From the NCBI RefSeq assembly GCF_051020985.1, contig NC_135003.1:396001-460000 (forward strand): DNA of 64,000 nt. Reading direction: 5' to 3'. Source of the DNA: Nomia melanderi (lineage: Eukaryota; Arthropoda; Insecta; Hymenoptera; Halictidae). The stretch's first letter is position 1. The number at the start of each line of letters is the position of its first letter. Position numbers and translations under genes: made by a program. Positions 12,351 to 24,089 of this stretch are shown here, in pieces. Under the pieces are notes generated by a model. The model did not search any database and had not been told where the DNA came from. It saw nothing but the letters and a program-made list of their open reading frames with translations.

Positions 12351-13720
12351 GGGTTTACGACATTAACTCCCGCGTAACGAAGTTACATTACCAGCAAACA
12401 CTGGCCGTAAACATGGCGCCCACGGTATACATCCTCGTAAAACCGACAATGGCGTGTTGCGCGTCCACGATGCAACAGATTCTCGCATCTATAAATAAAT
12501 CAATCGTTAAACCGCCTCGCTGCGAGTCATTGTGTTCCCTATTAGCACGTCCACGGTGAGGTGTCAATCGCAAATGACAGACGTTCGCCGAGAGGAGTCG
12601 ATCGGGAAGCGTGGCGGAACGAAAGGAACGCGCGAAGGGGTACATCTCTGTTCTCATGATTGTCACGATTCTTTCTTTCCAAGCTGCATTATCCGGTCTG
12701 TCTCGAGATACCACGATAGGGAACACTTGTCCAGTCTATATTCTTCGCGATACCTCTATAATGCGCACCAACTCGCAGGAATTTCATCTTTTTTCCTGGC
12801 ATCGTCTCCATTTCTACCTCTTCTTTCGTCTCGATTGATGGTCGTCTCCATCTTCTTGCGTCTGAACAGCGATTCGCCGCAGCTTTATCATTTTCCGCGC
12901 GATATGTCCAGATCGGGACGGCGAACGACAGGTCCACTTTGTCACGAAACGTCCTACGGCGCATTGGTAGGAAGAAGGCACTTGAAAGGAGCGAAGTCTA
13001 AATTGGCTGGAGTGAAAGGAGATATTGCCTTTTTCAAACCTATTTTCGACACTAATGTGTTATTACATAATGGGATCGCGAAAAGCGGCAAATAAAATTC
13101 ACAGCGGAAGATACTTTTTATCACTTCTTGCTATCGACACGTAGTACTTCAATATAGCGTTACGCTAGGCCTCGAATCCGCGAATCGTGTTCCGTAGGAA
13201 AACCCGTCTGTTTTTGTGCGATTGCAGTTATGTGCGATGGGAGAGCGATCGATCCTCTCCGGCGGTTTTTATCGACATGACCGACCAACTCACGTTACAT
13301 CGTTTCATGAAAATGCGAATGTCATCGTAAAGTTCCTCGTTCGGTAGAGGCGGCCGATTTATCTTGGAGAAACTGCTAGGATTCGCGAAATACCTAGGCG
13401 TTGTCGACGTCAATTGACGCGATTGACACCGACCGACAGGTCGAATCGTCGCAAGAAACGATTTTATTGGGATCACGGTGATCCGTCAATGCCTATCGCA
13501 TACAACGGAGGGTCGAACGTCTCAACTGCGTCTTTCTGCCGATCGAGGACAGACAGGGAAACGTAATAACGTGCAATTTCTGTCGATCTCGTGATGCGAA
13601 TTAAAACATTTCCAGGATAAATGAATACTTATCTTTAATATCTGACCGATAAAACAGAGATCATGGGAAACGAAAAGTCGAGTAAACTTGTTCCTTTTTT
13701 GAATGTCATCCACGAGTCAC
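12351..13720. other. Mixed to GC-rich noncoding block
   Basis: Holds an open frame of 187 codons on the plus strand (12,532-13,095) overlapped by minus-strand frames at 12,388-12,726 and 12,689-12,964. The predicted protein is Ser/Arg-rich with no domain, signal peptide or convincing codon bias, so it is treated as chance. Confidence 0.5.
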
Positions 13721-14220
13721 TTTTGACTGGAGCAAAGTATTTTTAAGGAGGGTCAGCAGAATGCAACAAGATTAATAACGTTTAATGAAGGTAATAATAA
13801 TAATGTATTATTATACATAATACATTCAGTTATTCGGGTTCATTTTTATCGAGTTAACGATTGATTTCCTACGGAGAAAAGTACAATCACAGTTTAATCT
13901 GAAGTTGTAATAATTTATTTGAGAACATTTGGGGGGCAATAAAATTGTACTCATATACAGTATGCTCATGATATTGCAAATAATTATAGTAGATATTGGT
14001 AAACTACTCAAGTACTGAAATAAATTTGAATATCGAATCTCGACATAGCGCAGCAAAGCATTAATAGAACACCTCCCTGTACAATGAGATACAAATTACA
14101 GTATGAAGTGCTTTTTTTAGAGAGCTGCAGAAAAATTCCTTTTCCGAAAGCGGGTGTCTGCAAAGTGTATGAAGAAGACCATTATCTGGACAAAATTCTC
14201 ATGACTTTGCGTAATACATG
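13721..14220. other. AT-rich stretch
   Basis: Contains the AT-rich hairpin at 13,802 and AAT triplet repeats near 13,790-13,803. No gene recognised. Confidence 0.5.
13802..13826. repeat. Perfect 10-bp hairpin, 5-nt loop
   Basis: AATGTATTAT at 13,802-13,811 pairs with ATAATACATT at 13,817-13,826. It is very AT-rich, so chance formation is plausible. Confidence 0.8.
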
Positions 14221-15240
14221 GTTATCAATCGCGTACCAGCTTCGCTGTACCCCACTCGCCGCCCCCTTGCGCCGAGAAACGGCGAACGTTAACGGAGCAT
14301 CGATCCCCAGCCTCGCACTCGCTCAGCCCTTATTAATCCCGGCGGCACCAGGGAGGATATCCAGCCGCGCGTTCGCGCGGGCTGATGCCTTGCGGCGCGT
14401 GAAATTTTATCGCGGAACGATCGGAATCATTAATTTAGCTAATTAACGTGTTAACTTATAGCCGCAATTATGGTGCGCGGCTCTTAGATCGTCTTCACGG
14501 TTTAATTTAAGGGGAGTCCGCGCTGTGGCTAAGCCTCAGCGATACTCGTGCACACACACGCACGCGCCCGGCGCGTATAACCGCTCGCGATCATAGTCGG
14601 AGGTCGTATTTACCTGTTATTATTCTCTAATTATCAGCGGTCCGCGGTGTTACCGGTTTTTCATGGGAGAAGGAAGCGCATACCGTCGCCCGGTAAATTT
14701 CCAGCCGCCCGGTCTCGCCCGTTTCGTTGCGCGGAACGGTTCAGGCGGAAAACTGCCGGGCCCGGGAATCTGTTTCTGAGTCCTTAAGTACGTATCTAAT
14801 GGAGAAACAATAACCCGGGAGCCCGGGGGGGGGGGGATAGTCGTAACAGGAAACATTAAAGTAGTCTGCCACGGACCGGCCACCATGATTATGCGCTCTC
14901 CCGGAGCCAGCGTTACGTCTCTCGCCGTCTCTCGCCTACTCTCGCTCGCGTTCGCCGTCTCTCTTCGTTCGGGGCCGCGCTAATGACGGGTTTCGCGTAT
15001 AGCCGCCGATCTATTTAGAGGGCAAATTAACTCGGCTGAACTCTCGGCAGTGCTAATGAAAAGCGTTTCTGCTCGTTGCCCGGTCTCATTGTGCTACCAT
15101 GTTGTGTCCCGTGTAGGTAGGTACGCGACGTTTTATTCTCTCCCGTGTGCCGGTTCGCTTACGCGGCCTTTCTTTCTCGCGTAACCGGCCCTCTTACCGT
15201 TTCTTTGGCTATTGCGGGTAATCGGACTCGAGTACTCGGA
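14221..15240. other. Strongly GC-rich, CpG-dense block (~1 kb)
   Basis: Contains a near-perfect GC hairpin at 14,364-14,383 (CCGCGCG / CGCGCGG around a TT), a CCGGGCCCGG palindrome near 14,758 and a G12 run. Frames at 14,084-14,446 and 14,650-14,886 are Arg/Ala/Pro-rich without a domain. Confidence 0.55.
14825..14836 (+). repeat. G12 homopolymer run
   Basis: Twelve consecutive G residues directly after CCC. Such runs are uncommon, prone to length error in sequencing, and able to support quadruplex-like structure. Confidence 0.9.
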
Positions 15241-15620
15241 GATTCTGTTGAGATTCGAGTGTCGATGGATGCGTTCGAGTGGTTGGGCACTTGGTGAATT
15301 TCAGTTTCACGATGAGTCTACGAATGTACTTCAGTTGTCGATGCCTGCTGCATTCGAATTTAAAGGCATGAGTAAATATACATATGTCTGAGAGGTATCT
15401 GGTAGTCGGTCAATTTGAATCTAAATATTTGAATATATGAGTGTTTGGATGTTTGTTCCAAGAAGTTGAAGAATTCGGATATTCGTTTTTAAAATCGTGT
15501 TACTGAATGTATTTGAACATTCGGATGTTTATTCCATCTAAATTTGGGTATATAAACGTATTCGAGTTGTTGGGTATTTACAGAATTTAAATTCCAATAA
15601 TGCACAACTTGGTCAAGTAA
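15241..15620. repeat. Degenerate repeat of TTCGAGT / TTTGAAT / TTCGGATGTT words
   Basis: Related words recur irregularly (for example TTCGAGT near 15,205-15,285 and 15,560, ATTTGAAT near 15,415-15,435, and GGATGTTTGTTCC near 15,448 against GGATGTTTATTCC near 15,522). This looks like an old tandem or cryptically simple sequence, not a dispersed element. Confidence 0.5.
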
Positions 15621-17090
15621 GTCAAGATTCCTCGAGTAACTCAGAACACTCGTCATTTATTGCTGGTTCTTGAGGAGGACGAAAGTTATTCGGAGAAAAG
15701 AGAAATGTTGAAAGAAACAGAAATAAAGAGAGTAGAAGAGAAAGTGTTGCTAGAACACCTAAACCCGGAAAAATACAGAACCGTGCGAGTTTGATAACCA
15801 AGTATGTGGACCAACGTTGGTCAGTCTAGGACGAGACCTTGAGAAAAATTTATTGGAAGGAAGTAGAAAGTTGCGAAAGGAAGGACGAAGGTAAAACCCA
15901 AAACTCTACATTATGAAAGTTCATGCTTGGGTGTTGTTACCGCATATTATTATATTATACGAACACGTCGAATTCTTCTGCGTGATATCGTAAAAGTAAC
16001 ATAACAATCGAAAATTGATGCTGCGATTAATTTGAATAACAGAGTTTCTTAGAATGCAAAGTGACCGTCTGCTTTGGTCATCTTTTTATATTGTCTCTTT
16101 TATAGTGCCTTATGCAACACCGTGAATTCTTTCCGAACTGCAACAAATGCCAGGAGACATTTTGCGGTATGACGTCACTGTGCTCTGCAATCTCTAAGGT
16201 CTCGCTTGTATACATGTATGTATATGGCCGTGTTAAGAAATAAAAAGCGAAAAAGTTCGCGAGGAACTCTAGTCGCGGTGCATGACCGTTGTGGGTGAAC
16301 CGAAAAAGATGGTAAAACCGGTTATACCGCTGAAACCGGAAAGATTTCTTCTGTCTCTTGTTGCTCAAAGGGGACAAATGGGGCGAGGCACTTTAACAAC
16401 TGATACAGTAACCTGAAATGAGCTCTTATTATTAGCTTTTGTCATCATAATCCCCATGCTTTAGTCACGTAGAATACTACAAACACAATTTGTTTTCGAT
16501 AGTTTGACAAAACTAATCACAAAGATGATAAATGAATATATTTTCTTGAGATTTTTTTACGAGAAACATCATTGCTATTGTTGGATACAACTCGAGTAGG
16601 GATAAATCGTGACAAAAGAATTCAAATTGGCGTATTTCAGAATCGAGAGATTAGATTCGAATTTCAGCGAAATAAAAAATTGTCAGACTGTTGTAGATCA
16701 AGGGTTTTCCAATTGTATGCACTCGCTTGTTTATACTGGTATTAAAATACTATTAAATATTTAATTTTTATCTTGGAGTAGAACCCTTGATCTACAATAA
16801 CTAATCAATGTTTTATTTTAAATAAATTTCCTCAAGCCTAGACCGTGGACGCTTTTATATTCTCCGAGTTGGTGGAAACGTTTGAGAATAAAATACTATC
16901 TTCCAGAATGCATAACTTACAGTACATATTTCTTCCAGCTATGGTAACAACCTCTTCAACTTCTCGCTATACTAATCCATAATTCGAAAGTTAATTACAA
17001 AGTAACGTACCGCCAAAGAATGTCATACTTCATCCACGAAACACCTTTGATAATCCTCCACTACATAAATTGAATATCCCTAATACCCAA
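15621..17090. other. AT-richer noncoding stretch
   Basis: Holds the inverted repeat at 16,691 and otherwise nothing recognisable. A purine-rich portion lies at about 15,690-15,900. Confidence 0.5.
16691..16797. repeat. 16-bp perfect inverted repeat with ~75-nt spacer
   Basis: TTGTAGATCAAGGGTT at 16,691-16,706 is the exact reverse complement of 16,782-16,797. Partial pairing continues inward (TTCC against GGAG). It is not AT-only, so chance is less likely. The arms are shorter than most animal microRNA precursors need, and it matches no microRNA I know. It could be the ends of a tiny MITE. Confidence 0.75.
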
Positions 17091-18010
17091 TAGCCGCGTA
17101 ACATCGCAACGTTCCGCCAACATTCGCGATTTCCCACAAGAAAACTGCCGCTCTCCAATATTTTCCACTAATCCTTCCACAGCGAACTTCATCCGCGTGC
17201 CGTCCGTAACATTATTCCGTCACGGTGTCCCCGCGTTCGAAAGTGAAAGGTCACTCGCGACTTTTAGCGGTGCCAGCGGGCTCAAACACGGTCGCCGCGA
17301 CCGCGCAATTAAAAGCCTAATAACATAATTTACAGCGCGGCGAGGCGGCGCGCGGCGTTGCATGAGTTATCGATCGGGGCCGCGACATGAGTTATTACGT
17401 GAATAATTATCGAGCGTCAGTTGAAGAATTCACCCGTGATTGCCCCGGAGAAAGCTCCCTGTATAAATTCCGTAACGGCCGAATGGGACCTCCAATTTCA
17501 AGTCGGTCATTAATATTTATTAATGATCAATCAAAAATGCCCCGCGCTACCGGCGACCGTTGTTGAAGGCTCGCCATGCGAAACGCTTTAAATTCGCTCC
17601 GGATCGAAGCGTTGCCCGTGGGAAGCCGGGGACCAGTCATAAATCCTTTGCCACCGGTGCCTACCCGCTCATTTCTCGATTCCGTTCCGATTTCTCGTTC
17701 CGTGGCCGCGCAGTTTCTTCTTCCGCGATTCGCGTCCGGTGGCGCACAACAGGTGTCCCATATTTCATAGGAACGAGAAGAACGTCCCGAAAGGACTGTA
17801 AACAGGTCATTTCAATTACTTCCCAGTGAACGTTGAAATATCGTCGAGGATTTCGAGCGGCTTAATATAACGCTGCTCTCCTGTGTAGCGACGTGACGGA
17901 TGCGTCAAAGACACGAACGAAGTGGTACCTCACCGCGGGATCGCGAGGGTCAGACCGTTGACACGGGATTTTGGGCGCTGAAATTACGACAGGAATTCGT
18001 GTAAGCTGGG
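17091..18010. other. GC-rich, CpG-dense block
   Basis: Includes CG-dense sequence near 17,336-17,380 and an 8-bp inverted repeat (TCATTAAT / ATTAATGA) at 17,507-17,526. Overlapping frames at 17,560-17,829 have no domain. Confidence 0.55.
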
Positions 18011-18263
18011 TTTTAGTGTTTTTCGTATTTTGTCGAGACGGATTAGGTATTTGATTTTTATTTTAGCTTCTTGCGTTGGGATTATTTTTATTCTAAAATT
18101 GCTAACGACGCGTTGTACGCATATTCTAGATTGTTTTGGAATCTGTCATTCCGTGCAAGATTAATAACAAACATAATTATTGTACGGGCCTGTGTAAAAT
18201 AGGTAAATAGTAAATTTTTCGCGACAGACGCCGAACCTTTAAATTCACTGACAACATAAGAGG

Positions 18264-18488
18264 TTAACACGCCTTGTTCCGTAATTTCTTTCGCAACTCC
18301 GCTCGCTAGAATTACTTTTTCATTAAGAATTTACGAGAAACGAAGAAGAATTCCGTGTTTACCTACATCAATGTTTACTTTGAAGCGTAATAATTGATAA
18401 TAGAAAAGTAGTATTCAATTTTAACCCAAAAGAATTGAATGATACTTATCTCACGAGTTTGACACGATAGTATATGTCAAGGAGTTAA
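18264..18488 (-). mobile_element. TTAA MITE, third copy of the ~250-bp family (225 bp)
   Basis: Bounded by TTAA at 18,264-18,267 and 18,485-18,488. Its left end has CCGTAATTTCTTTCGCAACT, matching the inward end of the 54,712 copy read in reverse (ATGATTTCTTTCTCAACT). Its right end carries TTTGACACGATAGT and then GTCAAGGAGTTAA, matching TCTGACACGTTATC and GGCAAGGGGTTAA at 21,590-21,620. It is shorter than the two full copies by about 25 bp. TTAA flanks are the hallmark of piggyBac-type target sites; no transposase is present, so this is a non-autonomous relic. Confidence 0.7.
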
Positions 18489-18890
18489 GGTACATAGACT
18501 TTCGGGATTGGACGAATTTTATTTTAAATAAAGATGAGAAATTTTAGCTACGTTAATAGTTTTGTTTTATCATTGAAAGGTGGGTAAACCTGATATCATA
18601 TACGATTAACAATGTTTACATGCGAAAATTAATTTCATTTAACAGGTACGTAATGAAATTATCCTAAGATAACATTAAGCAAAATAAAATGATGCAATAC
18701 TTAATAAATCATTTTTCAAACATCTTATTCGAACAGTGCCTATATTCGGATATCCAAACGCCGACCAAAAATGAGAGATAAAACCAAAGCTTTATTTAAT
18801 TTGTAATTCGATTTTAATTAATTCGATTTTAACAAGCATTAATTCATAATTCGAACGTAATTTCATTTTAATAATGACCAGCCTTATTGA
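18489..18890. other. AT-rich stretch
   Basis: Contains a short tandem duplication of AATTCGATTTTAA near 18,805-18,832. Nothing else recognised. Confidence 0.55.
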
Positions 18891-19371
18891 CAATGTCGGA
18901 TCAGCGTACGGATTAAACGAACGAGCCTCGCGGTTGTTTGCTTTCCAAATTAATTTTACTCGCCATTATTTATACAATCATCGAGATTGCCGCGATGGGG
19001 AGAGCGTTCGACGTTGAGGGTGAGCGTCGAGGAGGGACGGGACTCGAGAGAGAGGGAGACGGCGAACGAAAGTGTGGAATCGGTAGCAATTACAAGAAAG
19101 CTGTATCACACACGAGAGTCATTAGCGGTGCTTCCTACGCGTGCGTTAGCCGTCATTAGGGTTTATTGGCTCGGAATTAATGCCGGCTCTGCTCGCGAAT
19201 AGATCCTTGACGGAACGCCGGCCGCGTGTTCGCGTCTCTGCGCTCCCGCCGTCGGTGGAATTAATCCGCGGGATTCATTCGTACGATTTATCGCTGGCTT
19301 TGCCATTCCATTCATTTGCCACGGATCGAGGAGCCGATCTCGCGCGCCGGAGAATGCTGCGATTTTATCAA
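18891..19371. other. GC-rich block with GA-rich patch
   Basis: A purine-rich GAGAGAGGGAGACGG patch lies near 19,045-19,060. Frames on both strands overlap without domains. Confidence 0.5.
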
Positions 19372-20012
19372 TTAACCCCTTAACGCACAAGTTTCCTCGG
19401 TGTACACGCTATTCGCGAACTTCCAGCCGAGTGCTGAATCTTGTTCCCATTCGATTATCAATATAAATAAAATCGATGGGAATACTTCTGTTTTATTGGG
19501 AAAAACTAAAGCATATTCTTGAATTGAAATAAGTTAACAACATTTGATAGGCACTTATATTTCTCAACTGAACGAGCCAACTGGAAATTTGATTCGGTTC
19601 AATCTTTCATGAAACAGCAATATTCGAAAGAACGTTTAATATGTTAATAATGATCAGACATTAAGTTTTGCATAATGTAATTATGAATAAATAAAATAAT
19701 AAAATTTAATGATGATGCAATTTTGCACAGAATACACACAATACGGAAAAGTATATGAAATACTCAAAGTGCAATGCTTTTTACAATATCTTTCATGGAA
19801 AACCATTATCCATATCAGTTCTTCCTAGTTTTATTTTTAAAAATTGAATTTCCAAAAAATCCCCGATCTAGTAACAACACACGAAACATAGAAACAATAC
19901 AATTCTGTCCCTAGATGCGCGGGTAACATTTTCCCGCGTCGGATCACGAAGAACGGCGTATTTCACCGGAAAATGATATACAACTCAGAAAGTTTCGAGT
20001 GCAAGGGGTTAA
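19372..20012. mobile_element. TTAA element, ~641 bp, ends TTAACCCCTT
   Basis: Left end TTAACCCCTTAACGCAC (19,372) and right end, read in reverse, TTAACCCCTTGCACTCGA (20,012) give a terminal inverted repeat of about 10 bp plus a gapped GCAC match. The 3' part from AATTCTGTCCCT (19,901) to the right end matches a fragment at 50,279-50,400 that has the same start word and the same CGAGTGCAA end. A small hairpin CGCGGG / CCCGCG lies near 19,918-19,940. No transposase frame was recognised. Treating the two TTAA ends as one element is inference from the matching ends. Confidence 0.55.
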
Positions 20013-20760
20013 CGGCGCGAACACGATTCTTCCCACCGTTCTTTTTCCAGGCCGTCGCTCGCGGTTGCAAAGCCGTCGCCGCGCGGATTCCCGTCTCACT
20101 TTCAATTTCATCGTTACAAGAATTTTCGAATAATCGCGAGGCGCGAGCGTTCGTATCGCGCGTATCGCGTTTCAATAAAATGGCCGATTGCGCAAGAGGA
20201 ATCCTGCGTGAGAGGTGTATATACGATACGCGTCGGTTCATAATTATCAAGAAGCGAATTGCAAATCGCGCGGGGCTCTCGCATTCCTCGCGTATCGTAG
20301 GTAGCGGTTGCGCCTCGCGCGCCGCGCGCCGCGCCGCCTCTATCCCGGCTGGAAAATGACTTATTAAATTCCCGGCGCGCAATAGAGCCCGCGGACCCCG
20401 CGGCATCCGGCGCGGTACGTGTCCGCCGATAATTAAAATCGGCTACTTAGGCCGGCGCGCGCGATTGTTTCGATCGCGAGCGAATTCCCGCGTCCGGTAA
20501 CGTGATCGGGCATGCTACGCGCGCGCGCTCTCCCGATATCCGCTTATTGATGGAGGGTCCGGTGAGTTATTGCCGGTAGAACCGCGAATTTTATGTCGGA
20601 GTATATTACACGCGAACGTGGAAAGGAGATTCCTTTGACGTAATCGCCGGCCGCTTTAACGCGTCGGACCGATAATAAAAAGAAGTAACGGGCGAAACAA
20701 ATAAGTGGATCGTGTGCAGGGTGTGCCGCGGGATTTTTTTCTCGCCGGACGGCAATAGAA
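20013..20760. other. Strongly GC-rich, CpG-dense block
   Basis: Peak CG density near 20,310-20,530 (repeated GCGCGCCGCGC-type words). Frames of 128 and 147 codons lie antiparallel over 19,963-20,406, a typical sign of low stop frequency, not coding. No CpG decay to TpG is evident. Confidence 0.55.
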
Positions 20761-21368
20761 GAAAAGAGAATGGTCGTGTAACAGTCGCCTCGCGAACGGT
20801 TTGTTTAGGAATTTTAAGGAAAATTAAGTAACGTCCGATAAGTTGTTACCGCGATACGAACACTGCTCTTTTGTTTTTGATTTCGTCGAGTTACTGTTCT
20901 TACGGATGCGACGGTGTTTGTATTTTTCGGTTAAATAACTGAGTTGGTTTGATTTTCTTCATTTTTTATTAATCGTTTATTCACTGATTTATTGATTCTT
21001 TACTAATGTTATTTATGAATGTTTGGATGGTTGGTCGTATTATCTTGTTCCTCAATTTAGCGGGCTTCACTGCTAAATTTTAATGTTTATCGGTGAAGGT
21101 AATTATAACGTGTTATATTGGTCATTGTTAATTTGTTAGCTGTACGAAAGAAATGTCTGTAAATTGAGGTATATGGTTAAATATTTTCTGTAAAACTTCA
21201 AACTAAACTAAAAGCGAAAAATGTTTTTGATAACAAAAATTCGGTTGCAAGAATTTTATGTTTATAAGCAAATGACAACAAGAAAAAATGCTTCTCTCGA
21301 AGTTTGTGATTAACGCTGTTTTCCGATAAAAATTTAACGGTAAAGGAGTTAATATTAGTCGGTAATTT
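20761..21368. other. AT-richer stretch
   Basis: Near 21,340-21,356 the sequence ACGGTAAAGGAGTTAAT resembles the right end of a TTAA element directly before the full MITE at 21,369, but no left end was found. Confidence 0.45.
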
Positions 21369-21620
21369 TTAACCGTTTGCCTTACGATTCGGGTCTCAAT
21401 TATAATCGATACAACCACCTGATCATGAACAATCTATTAAGAAAAAAATAAAAATTCTAAGCACATGCCACGTCTACGTTTGATCTCGAATATAACAATC
21501 GGTAAGAAAAGAATAATATTTAATTTAAATCCAGAAGAATCGAGTAATATTTATGCTCGTTAAATTCTGTTTGAAACCTTGAGCACGGGTCTGACACGTT
21601 ATCGCAAGGCAAGGGGTTAA
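21369..21620 (-). mobile_element. Full-length TTAA MITE, ~250-bp family (252 bp)
   Basis: TTAA lies at both ends (21,369-21,372 and 21,617-21,620). End sequences are TTAACCGTTTGCCTTACGATT and, in reverse, TTAACCCCTTGCCTTGCGAT, a terminal inverted repeat of roughly 20 bp. The whole element aligns in reverse with 54,712-54,962: shared blocks include CTCAA, ATCGATAC, AAAATTCTARGCACATG, GAATAATATTTA and CACGGGTCT in the same order and spacing. There is no coding capacity. It is probably a non-autonomous element moved by a piggyBac-type transposase, inferred from the TTAA flanks. Confidence 0.8.
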
Positions 21621-22200
21621 TGTTAACCGGATTTATTGCATAAACCGTAACAAAAGGATTTCGATCCCGTTCAACGTCCACGGGCGAGATTCGTCGCCGG
21701 CCGTTGGTCGCGCGGTTCCATGGATACGGTACGGCACGGGCTGGGACCGGTCCCTGGAACGTGATCGTCTCAGCATGAGGTCCTGGCGGGTGACTTCCTC
21801 GCGGCAACGCTGAATAATTGTTGTTCCTTTTATGCCCTCGCGCAACCGCGTCGCGTCGCGTTGCGTCCCGTCGTTGCCTGATGCCAAGCTCGCGGGGCCC
21901 GCGCGTTTTATTCTTACGTTTCGGTGGGTGTGAACGGTCTTATTATAGAAGTCTTTTCGTTCGCGGATTTACGGGACGCGTCCGCAATAAACTCCGCCGG
22001 GGCGTACAGTAAATCTGCGCGCGGAGTTGATACAATGTAGAATCGGATGGGTTCGATTGTGCGCCGGCGTTGCGCGTAATTTACGAACGGAACGGCCGAG
22101 AAATTGAAAAGGCCTGAGTTAGGAAGTTTCGTTGACTCGGCCCGGTCGTTTCGAGTTAACGATTTTATTGGTCGTCCGCACGTTTAGTTGCGTTAGTTGT
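21621..22200. other. GC-rich, CpG-dense block
   Basis: Includes a short imperfect (GTCGC)n run near 21,846-21,873. Frames at 21,520-22,012 on both strands are shadows of low stop frequency. Confidence 0.5.
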
Positions 22201-22461
22201 GTTCAGCCTTTGCCGTATAACGATCAGCGAGAGATTTTGTGAAGTTTTCTAGATTCATTTGAGAAAGTTCAAGGCTATTCGGTGGGCATGGAACGAAGAA
22301 AAGAATTATTTAGCTATTTATCAGTACATTTGTACTTGCGGTCAAATAGAACATTCCTTTGTGTTTTTTTTCAACTGTCGATAGCAAAATGTTACTCGAA
22401 CTCACATACACGAGTCTGGTTAACCTACGAATAAGGATTGAGAATGATATTGGACGTATTA
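22201..22461. other. AT-rich stretch
   Basis: Short spacer between a GC-rich block and the mariner relic. No feature recognised. Confidence 0.5.
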
Positions 22462-22675
22462 TATTAGGTCATCCTATAAATAATACCGCTTCTTACCCAA
22501 CCTTGTAATTTATCTTTTAAGGCCATTTTCGTAGTGACATTTAAAAACGAATCAAAAAATGGGAAAGATATATACAATTGTCAATAGGTCGATGATTAAG
22601 AAAAGACGTAAATATTCATATTTTACGCTGAACGTCGGCATTAAAGAAAGGCAGTACTTATGGAATAACTTGATC
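22462..22675 (+). mobile_element. Mariner relic with decayed transposase C-terminus (copy 1)
   Basis: The left end TATTAGGTCATCCTATAAAT follows a TA; the right end read in reverse contains TTATTCCATAAGTACTGCC, a degraded inverted repeat. Reading the plus strand around 22,551-22,594 gives a peptide with IKKWER and then a stop, matching IEKWEK in the same frame position of the second copy at 55,028. A W-E-K/R motif followed about 10 residues later by the end of the protein fits the C-terminus of mariner transposases. It is an internally deleted, dead element. The family assignment rests on the ends, the TA target and this motif. Confidence 0.65.
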
Positions 22676-22920
22676 ATTGGACATACTTGTGTTCAACCCT
22701 TTTAATCCAGCTTTCGGTTAAACTTAAGATTAGACGCGTAAGTGCGATAGAAACGTCGTCGTATATACAGGTAAAGTTTGAAAATTTTGTATTATATTGT
22801 TTTTGGAAAGAAGTTAGGATAACGATAAAATTGATTTTAAAAAAGAGAAAGGATAATTAATAGATTTCGTATTCGATACTTCGAAAAGCTAACGCAGACG
22901 ATATTAAGGATTAATTAGAT

Positions 22921-22948
22921 CGAAAGTGAAAGCAAAATATCACTTTCG
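22921..22948. repeat. Perfect 9-bp hairpin, 10-nt loop
   Basis: CGAAAGTGA at 22,921-22,929 pairs with TCACTTTCG at 22,940-22,948. It lies in AT-rich sequence between two transposon relics. A role as a terminator or RNA element cannot be supported. Confidence 0.75.
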
Positions 22949-23022
22949 TGTATTTTAGAACAATATTTATACTTAAATAGTTAAATTTGATAATTACTTA
23001 ATAATACTTATATTTTATTTAA

Positions 23023-23239
23023 CACTAGAACGACCGAGTATGTAGTATGATTGGTACACAATTCTTATACAAATTTGGACAATACATTTTTTTAAACTTC
23101 TAGAAATACTCATTATAGCACGAAAGTTCAATTATCGATTTGAAAAATAATTTTGGATATTTAATACTTTTATGACATCAATGATTGCAAAATGAAAGAA
23201 CTACGACCCGTCAGTTTAACCGGTTCAGTAGTTCTAGTG
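23023..23239. mobile_element. TTAA element with CACTAGAAC ends (217 bp)
   Basis: TTAA at 23,019-23,022 and 23,240-23,243 flank exact inverted ends CACTAGAAC / GTTCTAGTG. Including the TTAA, the perfect inverted repeat is about 14 bp, and weaker pairing continues (ACGACCGA against ACTACTGA). No open frame of note. The TTAA duplication and short ends fit a piggyBac-type non-autonomous element. Related ends occur at 42,993, 43,134, 59,936 and possibly 26,541 and 57,028. Confidence 0.75.
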
Positions 23240-23243
23240 TTAA

Positions 23244-24089
23244 AAAATATCAATATATTTTCATCGATTTAAACGTAGGTATACGATCACTTGGATATTC
23301 AAAGTTCCGCGGAAAACAATGAATTTTCAAGTGTCAAGATTAAACAAGGAACGTTGATTTCAATTAAACAGCACTGGCGTCGATCCCTCTCAGCTCGAAG
23401 ACGGAAGTATTTAATTGTTCTTTAATTGAAACGAAGCGCTGTCATGAATCCTTCGCCTCGGCGCGGCGATCCTCGTGACAGGGGGAGGCAAGAAGCAATT
23501 GTCCCGCCGCGGGCTGCACAGCGACTTTACGATTTGTTGTTTAAACTCAATTTCAGTAAAATGAGAATGTATTCCGAACTGCCTATGGGTGGACCATATC
23601 TCGCGCTGGCATTTTACGAGCAACTGAACGATGCTCGCCACCAAAGTTACATGTGTTTTGCAATCTGAGTGTCGGACATTATTCTACGGCCGCTTTATTG
23701 CTGGCCCCGTGATGTCCGCTGAGACCATATATTGCTGCTTCTATCTCTAGGGAACCATCGGGTTGTTACTCGTTCGTGCCATTCACGGCGTTAACTTGCA
23801 AATCTGTGCGCGGGGAATATTTCTTAACGCGTTGCTGCCTGAAATTTCAAGCGGAACCGATGAAAAATCGACCACGGGACGGCAGGAACGTGCTTCGAAC
23901 GTAAGAAACGGTCGCAGAACTTTTCAATGTATCCTTCTTGGTCTTGCTTCGCCTTTTTTCGATTGTTTTCAGTATTCGGATAAAGAATTTGTTAGTAGAG
24001 GAACTGTGAAACCAAATTTACAATTGAAGAATGGAACTGAAAGCAAAACACGCATCCTTTGTTTCCTTAATCAAGATTAAGAATGTTTC
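23244..24089. other. Mixed composition, moderately GC-rich
   Basis: Antiparallel frames cover 23,411-23,668 and another lies at 23,763-24,080. None has a recognisable domain, and the antiparallel pair is typical of chance. Confidence 0.5.

Noticed and set aside
12532..13095. Open frame of 187 codons, plus strand
   Set aside because: Ser/Arg-rich, no domain or plausible codon bias, and antiparallel frames overlap it.
19963..20406. Antiparallel frames of 147 and 128 codons
   Set aside because: Simultaneous open frames on both strands in CpG-dense DNA point to low stop frequency, not coding.
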